Below, in pieces: positions 16,362-23,998 of a stretch of 64,000 bases of DNA (positions are counted from its first letter, which is position 1; each line of letters begins with the position of its first letter). Location: NCBI RefSeq assembly GCF_026965555.1, contig NZ_CP114040.1:6944001-7008000 (forward strand). Direction: 5' to 3'. The notes under the pieces were generated by a model. It was given only the letters and a program-made list of their open reading frames with translations. It was not told where the DNA came from and made no database searches. The translations under genes and the position numbers were made by a program. The stretch is from Nannocystis punicea (GTDB lineage: Bacteria > Myxococcota_A > Polyangia > Nannocystales > Nannocystaceae).

Positions 16362-17036
16362 ATGAATTTCGAGACCCTCGACGAGATCCGCGCGGTCCTC
16401 GTGGACGCGGTGGGTGACATCGACCCCGAGAGCAGCAAGGGCAAGAAGCGCCTGAAGATCGTCGAGGCCGCGATCGGCCTGTTCGTCGCCCACGGCTACC
16501 GCAAGACCAGCATCGACGACATCGCCCGCGCCGCCGGCATCGCCAAGGGCACCGTCTACCTCTACTTCGCGACCAAGCTCGACGTCCTCTACGTCGCCTG
16601 CGCCCACGAGAAGCTGCGGCTGTTCGCCCTGCTCGACGGCATCGACGCGCCGACGCTCGCCCCGCGCGAGCGCCTGCGCCAGTGGGTGCGCGCCTCGATC
16701 CTCATGGTCGCCGCCTCGCCGCTGCTCACCCGCGCCTCCGCCGGCGACCCCGACATGCTGGCCGCGCTGCTCGAGGCCATGCCCGAGCGCGTCGACCAGG
16801 CTCTGGCCGACGCCCGCAGCTTCATCGGCCACCTCCTCGACGCCGCCGTCGCGCCGGCGCAGTGGACCGACGAGGAGCGCCACGCCCGCTTCGTCGCCCT
16901 GCAAGCGCTCACCCGCTTCGCCCCGCTCGTGCGCGACGATCCGCTGCGCCAGGGCCTGACCATCGAGCAATTCGCCGACGTCGTCGCCGACATCTTCGTC
17001 GACGGCATGCGCGTCCCCGATCGCTCGCGCGCCTGA
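16362..17036 (+). CDS. TetR/AcrR-family transcriptional regulator
   Basis: The protein has 224 residues. The ATG at 16362 is preferred over the in-frame TTG six codons upstream, which falls inside the operator-like repeat. The DNA-binding domain is clear at residues ~25-75: RLKIVEAAIGLFVAHGYRKTSIDDIARAAGIAKGTVYLYF and the KLDVLYVACAHEK that follows. The C-terminal ligand/dimer domain is helical, as usual. The effector is unknown. It is divergent from the COQ4 homologue and convergent, with a 3-base gap, on the membrane protein at 17040. Confidence 0.92.
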   Translation: MNFETLDEIRAVLVDAVGDIDPESSKGKKRLKIVEAAIGLFVAHGYRKTSIDDIARAAGIAKGTVYLYFATKLDVLYVACAHEKLRLFALLDGIDAPTLAPRERLRQWVRASILMVAASPLLTRASAGDPDMLAALLEAMPERVDQALADARSFIGHLLDAAVAPAQWTDEERHARFVALQALTRFAPLVRDDPLRQGLTIEQFADVVADIFVDGMRVPDRSRA

Positions 17037-17039
17037 AGC

Positions 17040-17636
17040 TCACGCCCGGGGCGGCTCGTCCGTCCCCGCCGCGACCGCCGCGACCGCCGCGTCGGCGCGC
17101 CGACCGATCCGCCGCGCCTCGAACCCCAGCACGGCCAGGACCACCGCGAGCGTCGCCCCGAAGCCGCCGCCGAACACCCACACGACGATGCCGAACTCGC
17201 CGTAGTCCTTCAGGTCCTTGTCGAGCAACCCCGCGAGCGCGAACTGCAGCGTCAACCCGAACGCCGCCGCGCCGCTCCACAGAAACGGCTGGCTCTTGGG
17301 CCAGGCGAGACCGATCCGCAGCACCAGCAGCCACAACGTCAGCGTCGTCCCGCCGAACAGCCCCCAGAAGAGCGCCAGGCCGTCGAGCTTGGTCTTCGGC
17401 GCGGCCCACACCGCCAGCACGAACAACCCCGCGAACGTCACCCAGTGATGCTCTCGCCCGAACCGCAGCGCCGGGTCGGCGCGCGCCCACGGCCGGTACA
17501 GCGCGTAGACCACCGCCAGCCCGACGAGGTAGATGAACGGCGCGTGGAGCAGCGCCCCGGCCCAGACCCGCTCGTGATGCAGCCCGCAGCCCGCGAGCAG
17601 CAGTACCAGCGCGATCGCGTGGGGTCCCCGACGCAT
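17040..17636 (-). CDS. Multi-pass membrane protein of unknown function
   Basis: The protein has 198 residues from the ATG before RRGPHAIALVLLLAGCG. The N-terminus looks like a signal peptide with a possible lipobox (LAGC). Four to five hydrophobic segments follow: APFIYLVGLAVVYALY, WVTFAGLFVLAVWAA, LALFWGLFGGTTLTLWLLVL, FGLTLQFALAGLL and IVVWVFGGGFGATLAVVLAVLGF. No family was recognised. The stop is 3 bases from that of the TetR gene on the other strand. Confidence 0.7.
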   Translation of the reverse strand: MRRGPHAIALVLLLAGCGLHHERVWAGALLHAPFIYLVGLAVVYALYRPWARADPALRFGREHHWVTFAGLFVLAVWAAPKTKLDGLALFWGLFGGTTLTLWLLVLRIGLAWPKSQPFLWSGAAAFGLTLQFALAGLLDKDLKDYGEFGIVVWVFGGGFGATLAVVLAVLGFEARRIGRRADAAVAAVAAGTDEPPRA

Positions 17637-17715
17637 CGCCGGCGAGCCTACCACAGCTTCGCCGCCGATCCATCCGGGGCCCGGCTCCGCCGCACGACCG
17701 CCCTCGCGCGAGCAA

Positions 17716-17764
17716 CCTGTCCTTCCGGACACTCACGGCCCGCCGTATCGACCTGTCCTCGCGG
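17716..17764. repeat. One exact and one decayed TGTCC palindrome
   Basis: TGTCC-TTCC-GGACA starts at 17718, and a decayed TGTCC-TCGC-GGCCA starts at 17754. Both lie in the spacer just downstream of the neighbouring lipoprotein's stop codon (17785, minus strand). The position suits a terminator for that gene. Confidence 0.75.
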
Positions 17765-17784
17765 CCATCTCGACCGCCGGCCCG

Positions 17785-18900
17785 CTACATCGGGATCGGC
17801 ACCAGCTCGGCCGCGAAGCGGAAGATCAGGTACTGGTGATCCGGGTTGCCCCCGCCGCCCGGCCACATGAACGGGCTCTGCGGCGGCTTCACGTTGGGCG
17901 GGTCCCAGTTGAACCACATCCACTTCGCCTCGGGCGGCATGTCCATCGGGCACACCAGCGGGAACTCGTTGCCGGCCATCGGCCCGCCGTTGTACGGCGT
18001 CGTGTTGTCTTCGCCGAACGCGACCGCCCCGTACGGCGTCCCGACGTCGTCGACCCAGCCGACGCTCGTCGTGTTGGGATCGAGCGCGCCTGCGTTGCAC
18101 TTGCCGATGTGGTCGTTGATGACCTGCAGCGACGGCCCGCCGCTGCCCGGCTGGTAATCGACTCCGGTCGCGCACACCTCCCAGCCGTCGGTGCCGGTGA
18201 ACACGTCCTCGCCGAAGTTGCCGCCCCCGTCCTTGCGGCGGAAACGGGCCAGCACCCCCTGGGTCGTCGACGAGTCGGCCCAGGCGATGATGTACAGGTA
18301 GCTGGCGTTGTCGGCCTCCTCGTAGGGCACCACGTACTTCTCCGGCCCCTCGCCGCAGTTGAAGATCTCCCCCGCCGTCGTGTTCTCGATCCCGCCCCAG
18401 TACATCGAGATGTTGTCGTCGGTGCCGTACGCGAACCCGTAGGCGTTGTCGGCGGTGATCACGATCTCGATGTCGCTGGCCGGCTCGCCGGTCGTCTCCG
18501 TCGTCTCGCCGGTCGTCGTCGTCGTCGACGTCGTCGTCGTCGACGTCGTGTCCTCGGTCGTGCTCGTCGACGTCTCCGGCTCGGTCGTGCTCGTCGTCGT
18601 CGTGTCCGAGGTCGTCGTGTCGACCCCCTGCGTCGTCGACGTCCCCTCGGTCGTCGTCGGCCCCGTCCCCTCGGTGCCGACCGTGCTCGTGCCGCCGGTC
18701 GGATCGTCGGTCGACTGCGTCGTCGACGTCGGATTCACGTTGCCGGTGGTCGGCGCGGTCGCCGTCGCCGTCGAGGTCGAAGTCTCGCTCGCCGACGCGC
18801 CGCTGGTGTCGCCCGAATCCGGGCACGCGGTGGTCAGCAGCGACAGCACCGCGATCGGGAGCGATGATCGAGCGAAATTCAAGGAACAGATTCTCAACAT
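17785..18900 (-). CDS. Lipoprotein with long Thr-rich stalk and globular C-terminal domain
   Basis: The protein has 371 residues. A type II signal peptide (SLPIAVLSLLTTAC) is followed by ~110 residues of almost pure Thr/Ser/Glu/Gly (for example TTSDTTTTSTTEPETSTSTT), encoded by runs of GTC/GAC on the plus strand. The remaining ~230 residues are globular and aromatic: DIEIVITADNAYGFAYG, GIENTTAGEIFNCGEGPEKY and YLYIIAWADSST. Also present are GKCNAGALDPN and WFNWDPPNVKPPQSPFMW. I do not recognise the domain. The stalk is a likely glycosylation region that holds the domain away from the cell, and the triplet runs are prone to length change. Confidence 0.8.
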   Translation of the reverse strand: MLRICSLNFARSSLPIAVLSLLTTACPDSGDTSGASASETSTSTATATAPTTGNVNPTSTTQSTDDPTGGTSTVGTEGTGPTTTEGTSTTQGVDTTTSDTTTTSTTEPETSTSTTEDTTSTTTTSTTTTTGETTETTGEPASDIEIVITADNAYGFAYGTDDNISMYWGGIENTTAGEIFNCGEGPEKYVVPYEEADNASYLYIIAWADSSTTQGVLARFRRKDGGGNFGEDVFTGTDGWEVCATGVDYQPGSGGPSLQVINDHIGKCNAGALDPNTTSVGWVDDVGTPYGAVAFGEDNTTPYNGGPMAGNEFPLVCPMDMPPEAKWMWFNWDPPNVKPPQSPFMWPGGGGNPDHQYLIFRFAAELVPIPM

Positions 18901-19320
18901 GGCGCCACCTTACCCGATCGCGGAAGGCGGCGGCGTTCGATCGACGAAGCCGGCCCGAGCGACCGTCACGCGAGCACGATCGCGCCGACTCGCGCCGGCC
19001 CGAGCGCCTCCGTGCCGCCCCGATTCGGGCGGTCCCCGGGGCCGTCGTCCTCTCCTGCGCCTGCGCGCCGCGCGGGTACATCCACGGGTCCGGCGACGAA
19101 AGCATCGCCGCCACCTCTCGCAGCGACGTCCACGAACAGCGAAGGATCGATCCGCGGTGCTGCGAATCGATCCTCCGTGTCACGTGGGGGCGGCCCCCGC
19201 TCGTCCGGCGCTGCTGTCGCCCGGCTCGAGCGGTGGGCCTCCCTTCGAGCAATCACGGGAGCGGCCGGCGTCCGGCCGCCTCACCCGTGTCGCCGCGTCG
19301 AGGCGGCTCGCGGGCCGCGC
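18901..19320. other. 420-base spacer without a convincing gene
   Basis: This lies between the start of the Thr-stalk lipoprotein and the stop of the transglutaminase gene, both minus strand. It must hold the lipoprotein promoter. Frames are short, Arg-rich and change composition. No repeat or palindrome was recognised. Confidence 0.5.
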
Positions 19321-20580
19321 TCAGCGCCCGCCGCCGGCCGCCTGCATCAGCTGCTCGACCTCGCCGTAGTTGACCACGCCGGCCACCGTCGTGTTCTTCT
19401 TGGTCATCGGCCGCCACACGAAGTCGGGGTGGCGCCGCTTCGACCCGCCGATCCACTCGCCGCCGATGATACGGCCGACGCTGTCGAGCTCGAGGATGTA
19501 GTCGTAGCGCTCGGTGAACGTGAACGTCGCCACGTTGTCGACCAGCTGCTGGTTATAGCCGGGGCCCGCCTCGTTGATCCAGTACACCTCGGTGCGGACG
19601 CGCCGCAGCTCGGCGGCCTTCGGGTTGAAGCGGTACTTCGAGCCGCCGCGGCCGAGCATGCTGTTCGCGGTCGAGGCCGAGACCTGCTCGTCGCGCGTGA
19701 CCTTGTAGCCGACCACCGGGTGGTTCCAGACCTCGCGGTCGTAGGTGCGGTCGAACACGAACGATTCGCCGCGGGAGCCGAGCAGGTTGGTCAGCGCGAC
19801 GTGGAAGCTGCCGGCGTTGGTGTCCTTGCACGCCTGGCTGCCGGGCCAGCCGACCGAGTTGCAGCGCAGCGACATGAAGCGGACCGACAGGCCCTCGGTG
19901 TAGGCCAGGCTGATGAGCGCCTTGAGGTCGGAGATCTCGAAGCGCACCCCGTTGAAGGTGATGCCCTTCTTCGGCTCGCGCTCCATGATCGCCGCGGGCG
20001 CCCACGCGTGGCAGATGCCCATCCACGTCTCGATGCAGCGGCCCCGCGACTCCCCGCGCCGGCGGCCGCACATGCGCCCGCCCCCGCATTCGGAGTCGTA
20101 CCGGCACCGCTTGGTGCCGCCGATGCTGCCGACGCCGAACCGGTTGGAGATCACCGTACCGACCCCCGAGCGGCCGAACGCCGCCCCGTACTTCTCGGCC
20201 GGCGAGCGGATGTTCGAGCCCGCCCAGCGGTAATTGATGCTGTCGTTGTAGGTCGGCCAGTAATAGCCCGGCCACGGCGTGCGGTCCGCCCAGCCCGAGC
20301 GCGGCAGCTCGTCGAGCTCGAAGTTGAAGTCCTTGCTGAGGAGTCGCGGGTCGTCCGCCTGCGACCAGCCCTCGCGGTACAGCAGCGCCTCCTCCTGCTC
20401 CTCGGTGAGCGCCGGCTCGTCTACTTCGTCGACGGCGACCTCGTCGATGTCGCTCTCGTCGAGCGGCTCGTCACAGCCGGGCAGCGCCGGGGCGAGCAGG
20501 CCGAGCAGCAGCGCGGCGCGGAGGGTGAGTCGGTCCGCGAGACGGCCCGCGGAGGATGAGGATGGAATCTTGAATGACAT
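19321..20580 (-). CDS. Elicitor-type transglutaminase lipoprotein
   Basis: The protein has 419 residues from the ATG before SFKIPSSSS. A type II signal peptide (LTLRAALLLGLLAPALPGC) puts the lipid on Cys36. An acidic stretch follows (DESDIDEVAVDEVDEPA), then a domain like the Phytophthora GP42 transglutaminase elicitor: PWPGYYWPTYNDSINYRW, WMGICHAWAPAAIMEREPK with candidate nucleophile Cys190, GVRFEISDLKALISLAY, and HVALTNLLG. WNHPVVGYKV is a candidate for the catalytic histidine. Known members cross-link glutamine and lysine side chains and act on plant-microbe surfaces; bacterial copies occur in Vibrio and other groups. It probably cross-links proteins on the cell surface or in the matrix. 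The secreted Gln/Lys-rich repeat protein next door is an attractive substrate, but this is inference. Confidence 0.82.
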   Translation of the reverse strand: MSFKIPSSSSAGRLADRLTLRAALLLGLLAPALPGCDEPLDESDIDEVAVDEVDEPALTEEQEEALLYREGWSQADDPRLLSKDFNFELDELPRSGWADRTPWPGYYWPTYNDSINYRWAGSNIRSPAEKYGAAFGRSGVGTVISNRFGVGSIGGTKRCRYDSECGGGRMCGRRRGESRGRCIETWMGICHAWAPAAIMEREPKKGITFNGVRFEISDLKALISLAYTEGLSVRFMSLRCNSVGWPGSQACKDTNAGSFHVALTNLLGSRGESFVFDRTYDREVWNHPVVGYKVTRDEQVSASTANSMLGRGGSKYRFNPKAAELRRVRTEVYWINEAGPGYNQQLVDNVATFTFTERYDYILELDSVGRIIGGEWIGGSKRRHPDFVWRPMTKKNTTVAGVVNYGEVEQLMQAAGGGR

Positions 20581-21062
20581 GAGACACCTCGAAAATGGTC
20601 TGACCGATTCGCACCTTCTCCCTCGTCGTCCGCGGCAGGATCGCCGCGGGGTCCTGGGGAGCAACATCGAGGCCAAGCGGTCGTCACGCAGCGTCGAGCG
20701 ACAGCCTCGCATGATTCTCCTCTCGTCTCGTGGCGCCGGAGAGAGCCCGCCGGGGCGGCCTCCTGCGTGAGCGCGATTCACAGGACCGACGGATCGATCC
20801 CGACATTGACGGGCAGTGCGACGGTGACGAATCGGCTCACCGAGACGACAGGCGAGCGCGGCGCGGCGTGGGTCGCACGGAGGAGACCGGCGGGAGATCC
20901 ATCGAGTCGAGGTCAGCGTGACGGTCGCCGGTTGGGTCTGGACGAACCGCGGGGAGGAGCCGTCGCGGGGTCGTCGCCGAGTCGGGGGGAGGGCCGCCCG
21001 ATCTGCCGCTCGGGCGCTGCGCCGAGGTCGGCGCGGGGACTCGGTGGAATGGTCAGAGGTCC
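20581..21062. other. Spacer upstream of the transglutaminase gene
   Basis: About 480 bases hold no convincing gene. This must contain the transglutaminase promoter (minus strand). Frames here are Arg/Gly-rich and unconvincing. The left end is less GC-rich than the surroundings, as a promoter would be. Confidence 0.45.
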
Positions 21063-21174
21063 AGCGGCGAGGCGAGGGCCTCGCCGCTCGAAGCGGAGCG
21101 CTCGAGGGCCTCGAGCGCTCCGCCTCAGGCGGGCCGGCGGGCGCGATCCTCAGGCGATCGTCCGGCCGGCCCGC
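21063..21174 (-). terminator. Three strong hairpins 3' of the tetrapeptide-repeat gene
   Basis: Arms 21063-21073/21078-21088 form a perfect 11-base stem, and arms 21093-21107/21109-21123 an essentially perfect 15-base stem. Arms 21129-21138/21165-21174 form a 10-base stem with a 26-base loop. All three lie just downstream of the stop at 21181 on the minus strand. Such a row fits strong termination or 3' protection of the mRNA. No U-tract was seen. Confidence 0.65.
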
Positions 21175-21180
21175 GTCGGC

Positions 21181-22374
21181 TCACTTGCCGACGTGCTTGC
21201 CGACGCCCTTGCCGACGCCCTGCTGCACGAGCATCGCGCACTCCGAGCCGACCACGTAGATCAGGTCCTGCTCGAACTGGCCCGGGGTGACCGGAGTCGG
21301 CTCCTTGCCGAAGCCCTGGTCCTTGCCGAAGCCCTGGTCCTTGCCGAAGCCCTTGCCCCAGCGCTTACCCCAGCTCGGCTTGCCGAACCCCGGCTTGCCG
21401 ATGTCCTTGCCGATGCCCTGCTCCTTGCCGAAGCCCTGCTCCTTGCCGAAGCCCTGGTCGACGTCCTTGCCGTAGCCCTGGCCGTAGCCGTGCTGGCCGT
21501 AGCCCTGGCCGTAGCCCTGCTGGCCGTAGCCCTGCTGGCCGTAGCCCTGACCCCAGCGCTTGGTGAAGCCCGGCTTGCCGATCGTCTGCTCGAGCTCCTG
21601 CAGGATCTCCTGCTCGAGGTCCTGGTCGATGTTCTTGCCGACGTGCTTGCCGATCGTCTGGCCCAGCTCCTGCTCGATGTCCTGCAGGAGGTCCTGCTCG
21701 AGGTCCTGGCCGATGTTCTGGTCGAGGTCCTGGACGAGCTGCTGCACGAGCTCCTGCTCGACCGTCTTGCCGATGTTCTGCTCGAGGCCCTGCTCGAGCT
21801 GCTGCATGATGTCCTGCTCCAGGTCTTGCTCGAGCTTGCCGACGTTCTTGCCGATGTTCTTGCCGATGTCCTTGCCGATCGTCTGGTCGAGCTCCTGCAG
21901 CAGCTCCTCCTCGACCTTGCCGACGTCCTTGCCGAAGCCCTGGCCCATGTCGCCCTTGCCGAAGCCCTGGCCCATGTCGCCCTTGCCGAAGCCCTGGCCG
22001 GGGTTGAGGTCGATGCCCTGCCCGGTCGGTTTGCCCGGCATCACGCCCTGGTGCTGGCCGACGCCCTGGGTGCCGCCCCAGCGCTCGCAGACCGCCACGC
22101 CGGAATCGGCGCACGCGCTGCGGCACGAGCGGTTGGTGTCCTCGGAGTCTGCCGCCACGTCGCAGGCGGCGAGGCACTCGTCGGCGTCGAGGATCGTGCA
22201 CGAACGGTTCTGGGTCAGCTGCTCCACCTCCGCCAGGCAGGTCTCGAGCTCGAGCAATTCGTTCTGACCATAGCCCTGATGGCTACCGCCCCAGCGAGCT
22301 TCCTCCGACGCCGTCGCCGTGACAGGCATCGAGAAGGCGAGCGCCGGGAACAACACAAGAATGGTACGCAACAT
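21181..22374 (-). CDS. Secreted Gln/Lys/Gly-rich tetrapeptide-repeat protein
   Basis: The protein has 397 residues from the ATG before LRTILVLFPALAF, preceded by AAAGGA. A signal peptide ends near PVTATA. Residues ~25-100 form a Cys-rich domain with about eight cysteines (ETCLAEVEQL, CLAACDVAAD, CRSACADSG). The rest is repetitive. Two GQGFGKGDM units lead into about 115 residues (DNA 21573-21917) that parse almost perfectly as 29 tetrapeptides [L/I/V]-x-[Q/K]-x, such as LEQD, IGKN, LVQD, with a single one-residue slip. GYGQ/GYGQQ and GFGKEQ/GFGKDQ repeats follow. The sequence ends with a short tail holding one Cys. No known family was recognised. Regular hydrophobic spacing, abundant Gln and Lys, and the transglutaminase two genes away suggest a self-assembling, perhaps cross-linked, extracellular fibre or matrix protein. 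Confidence 0.82.
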   Translation of the reverse strand: MLRTILVLFPALAFSMPVTATASEEARWGGSHQGYGQNELLELETCLAEVEQLTQNRSCTILDADECLAACDVAADSEDTNRSCRSACADSGVAVCERWGGTQGVGQHQGVMPGKPTGQGIDLNPGQGFGKGDMGQGFGKGDMGQGFGKDVGKVEEELLQELDQTIGKDIGKNIGKNVGKLEQDLEQDIMQQLEQGLEQNIGKTVEQELVQQLVQDLDQNIGQDLEQDLLQDIEQELGQTIGKHVGKNIDQDLEQEILQELEQTIGKPGFTKRWGQGYGQQGYGQQGYGQGYGQHGYGQGYGKDVDQGFGKEQGFGKEQGIGKDIGKPGFGKPSWGKRWGKGFGKDQGFGKDQGFGKEPTPVTPGQFEQDLIYVVGSECAMLVQQGVGKGVGKHVGK

Positions 22375-22890
22375 GGGAGGGTTTCCTTTCTGTCTCGAAA
22401 GCAGCCGGCGGGTCAATCCCGCCTGAGCTCTTCCGGTCGAACTATTGGTTGGTAGTCCCGGGTAGGCAAAGCTACGGTGTGGTGAAGCGCAAACGATGAC
22501 GCCGACCATCGCCGCGATACCCCCCTCCCAGAGCCGTTATAACCGCGAATTTCAGGGAATTGCCGGGTCCCCGCGGCCCCGGCGGGGCGCGCGGAGAACC
22601 GCTCGAACGGGCCTCGTTTCGGCCGCTGCGACCGCCTCGCCGACTCCTATCAATGTCGTCCGGTTGCCCGCGATCGTCGGCCGCGCCGGAGTCGCCCGCG
22701 CCAGCGCGATATCGTCGGTCGATCGGCGAATATGACAGTGTGTCGGCGCGGCGATGAATCTGACAGTCCCCTCCCATTCACGGCGCCGCCGCCCGCTCGC
22801 CCGCCACCGACCCAGCACCCAAAAGACATGTCCCCGACGACATGTCTCCTGAAAACATGCCCTCGAGGACATGACCCTTCGGCTGTGCCA
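22375..22890. other. Spacer with palindrome cluster
   Basis: This ~515-base stretch holds the promoter side of the repeat-protein gene and, at its far end, the palindrome cluster 22825-22874. An AT-richer patch at ~22720-22750 has no clear motif. No gene is supported. Confidence 0.5.
22825..22874. repeat. Cluster of GACATG palindrome units
   Basis: Four half-sites of the dispersed palindrome, mostly in its GACATGTCC form, lie head to head: GACATGTCC, GACATGTC, AACATGCCC and GGACATG. They lie directly downstream of the frameshifted MYXO-CTERM gene on the minus strand, the usual 3' position for intergenic copies in this window. Confidence 0.7.
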
Positions 22891-23549
22891 TCACGGCCCC
22901 GGCAGGCCGCGGCGCGAGAGCCGGTCCTCACGAAGGCCGCGGCCCGGGCTCCGCGACCGCCGTCGACGCGAGCGTCGCGCCCGCGCCAGCCACGGCAACG
23001 CCAGCAGCCAGGCCGCCCCGCCCGCGTTCGCGCTGCGGCAGCCGCAGCCCTCCGCCCCAGGGTCCTCCTGCGCCGCGGTCTCGCCCGCCGACGACCCGGC
23101 CTCGCCGCCCTCGTCCTCGCCGGACTCCCCTCCGTCGACGGCGCCTCCGGGCAGGTCGTCGGCGCCTCGCCCGAGCTCGCACCCGTCTCGCCCGTGCTCA
23201 TGCCGGTCTCCCCGGACTCGCCCGTCGCGTCGGAGCTCTCCCCCGGATCCGGCTCCCCGGTCGTCCCGCCGCTGCCGTCGGTCTCCTCCCCCGGATCGAG
23301 CGCCTCCTCGACGTCGCTCGCGTACAGCCAGCCGTAAACGTCCTCGTCGGGTTGCCCCCCGATCACGGTGCTGACATACGCGGCTCGGCGAATACCAGCA
23401 TGGGTTGGACGGTGGCATATCCGCCACGGGTCGAGGGTTTCCGAACGACACGACGCCAGGCGCGTGCCGTCGGCTCCGGCGAATGCGGTGCCCCTGGCGA
23501 GCTGTTCGACCCTCCATTCGCAGACCGAAGAGCGTTCCTGTACACCCAT
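22891..23549 (-). pseudogene. Frameshifted MYXO-CTERM surface protein
   Basis: On the minus strand, one frame encodes YGWLYASDVEEALDPG followed by a Gly/Glu/Ser/Thr-rich stalk (TGESGETGMSTGETGASSG). A second frame continues from about 23160 as GGESGEDEGGEAGSSAGETA, then CGCRSANAGGAAWLLALPW and an Arg cluster. That ending (Cys-rich motif, hydrophobic helix, Arg run) is the MYXO-CTERM sorting signal of myxobacteria. Restoring one base near 23160-23163 joins the two frames smoothly. Either the gene is newly broken or the base call is wrong. The start is uncertain and the upstream part may be eroded too. Confidence 0.55.
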
Positions 23550-23998
23550 ACTCGGCCCCGATCGAATTCCCGGTCGAACGCTGTGAGCGCATTAGCCTAC
23601 GCGCCGATCGGGACGACCCACGAATTCGACTTCGGCTCCGTAGCTGCCACCTGCTTGCGGGGCCGTGCCGTCTCTTCGGGGTGCAAATCGGAGCGAGCCA
23701 CCTCCGCAACTCCGTTCCGGCCTCCGAAGCGAAGGTTTCGACCGCGAGCGAAATCGACGAGTCATGGGCGAACGATTGCGTCGCTGCCCTCGGTCGACGC
23801 TTCTGCGGCCTCGAGTGAAGCAATGCCGAGTCCCCAGATTTCGAGCCGACGGCGCGAATCGGCGCGCCTCCGAACGCAGCGTTTACCCCTTGACAGGGCG
23901 TCGTCTCGCTATTCTTATGGCCATGGTTTGGCGGAGGGACGCTGCGACGCGAGTGCGCGCATCGGACCTCGCGCGCCGAGGATGAATGGGTAAAGAAC
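23550..23998. other. Lower-GC spacer before the phospholipase gene
   Basis: About 450 bases separate the frameshifted gene from the PLC-like gene. GC is visibly lower than around it, and no frame looks coding. Remnants of the broken gene's 5' part could lie here: a short GCTGTLFG frame recalls the strand after the N-terminus of trypsin-like proteases, but nothing longer supports this. The PLC promoter must lie here. Confidence 0.4.

Noticed and set aside
18446..18860. A poly-Val plus-strand protein (runs of Val, Ser, Asp)
   Set aside because: It is the complement of the Thr-rich stalk of the minus-strand lipoprotein, which has a signal peptide and lipobox.
21287..22267. Plus-strand proteins with LPKPW and LPMS repeats
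   Set aside because: They are the reverse complement of the GFGK/IGKN repeats; only the minus strand has a signal peptide and ribosome site.
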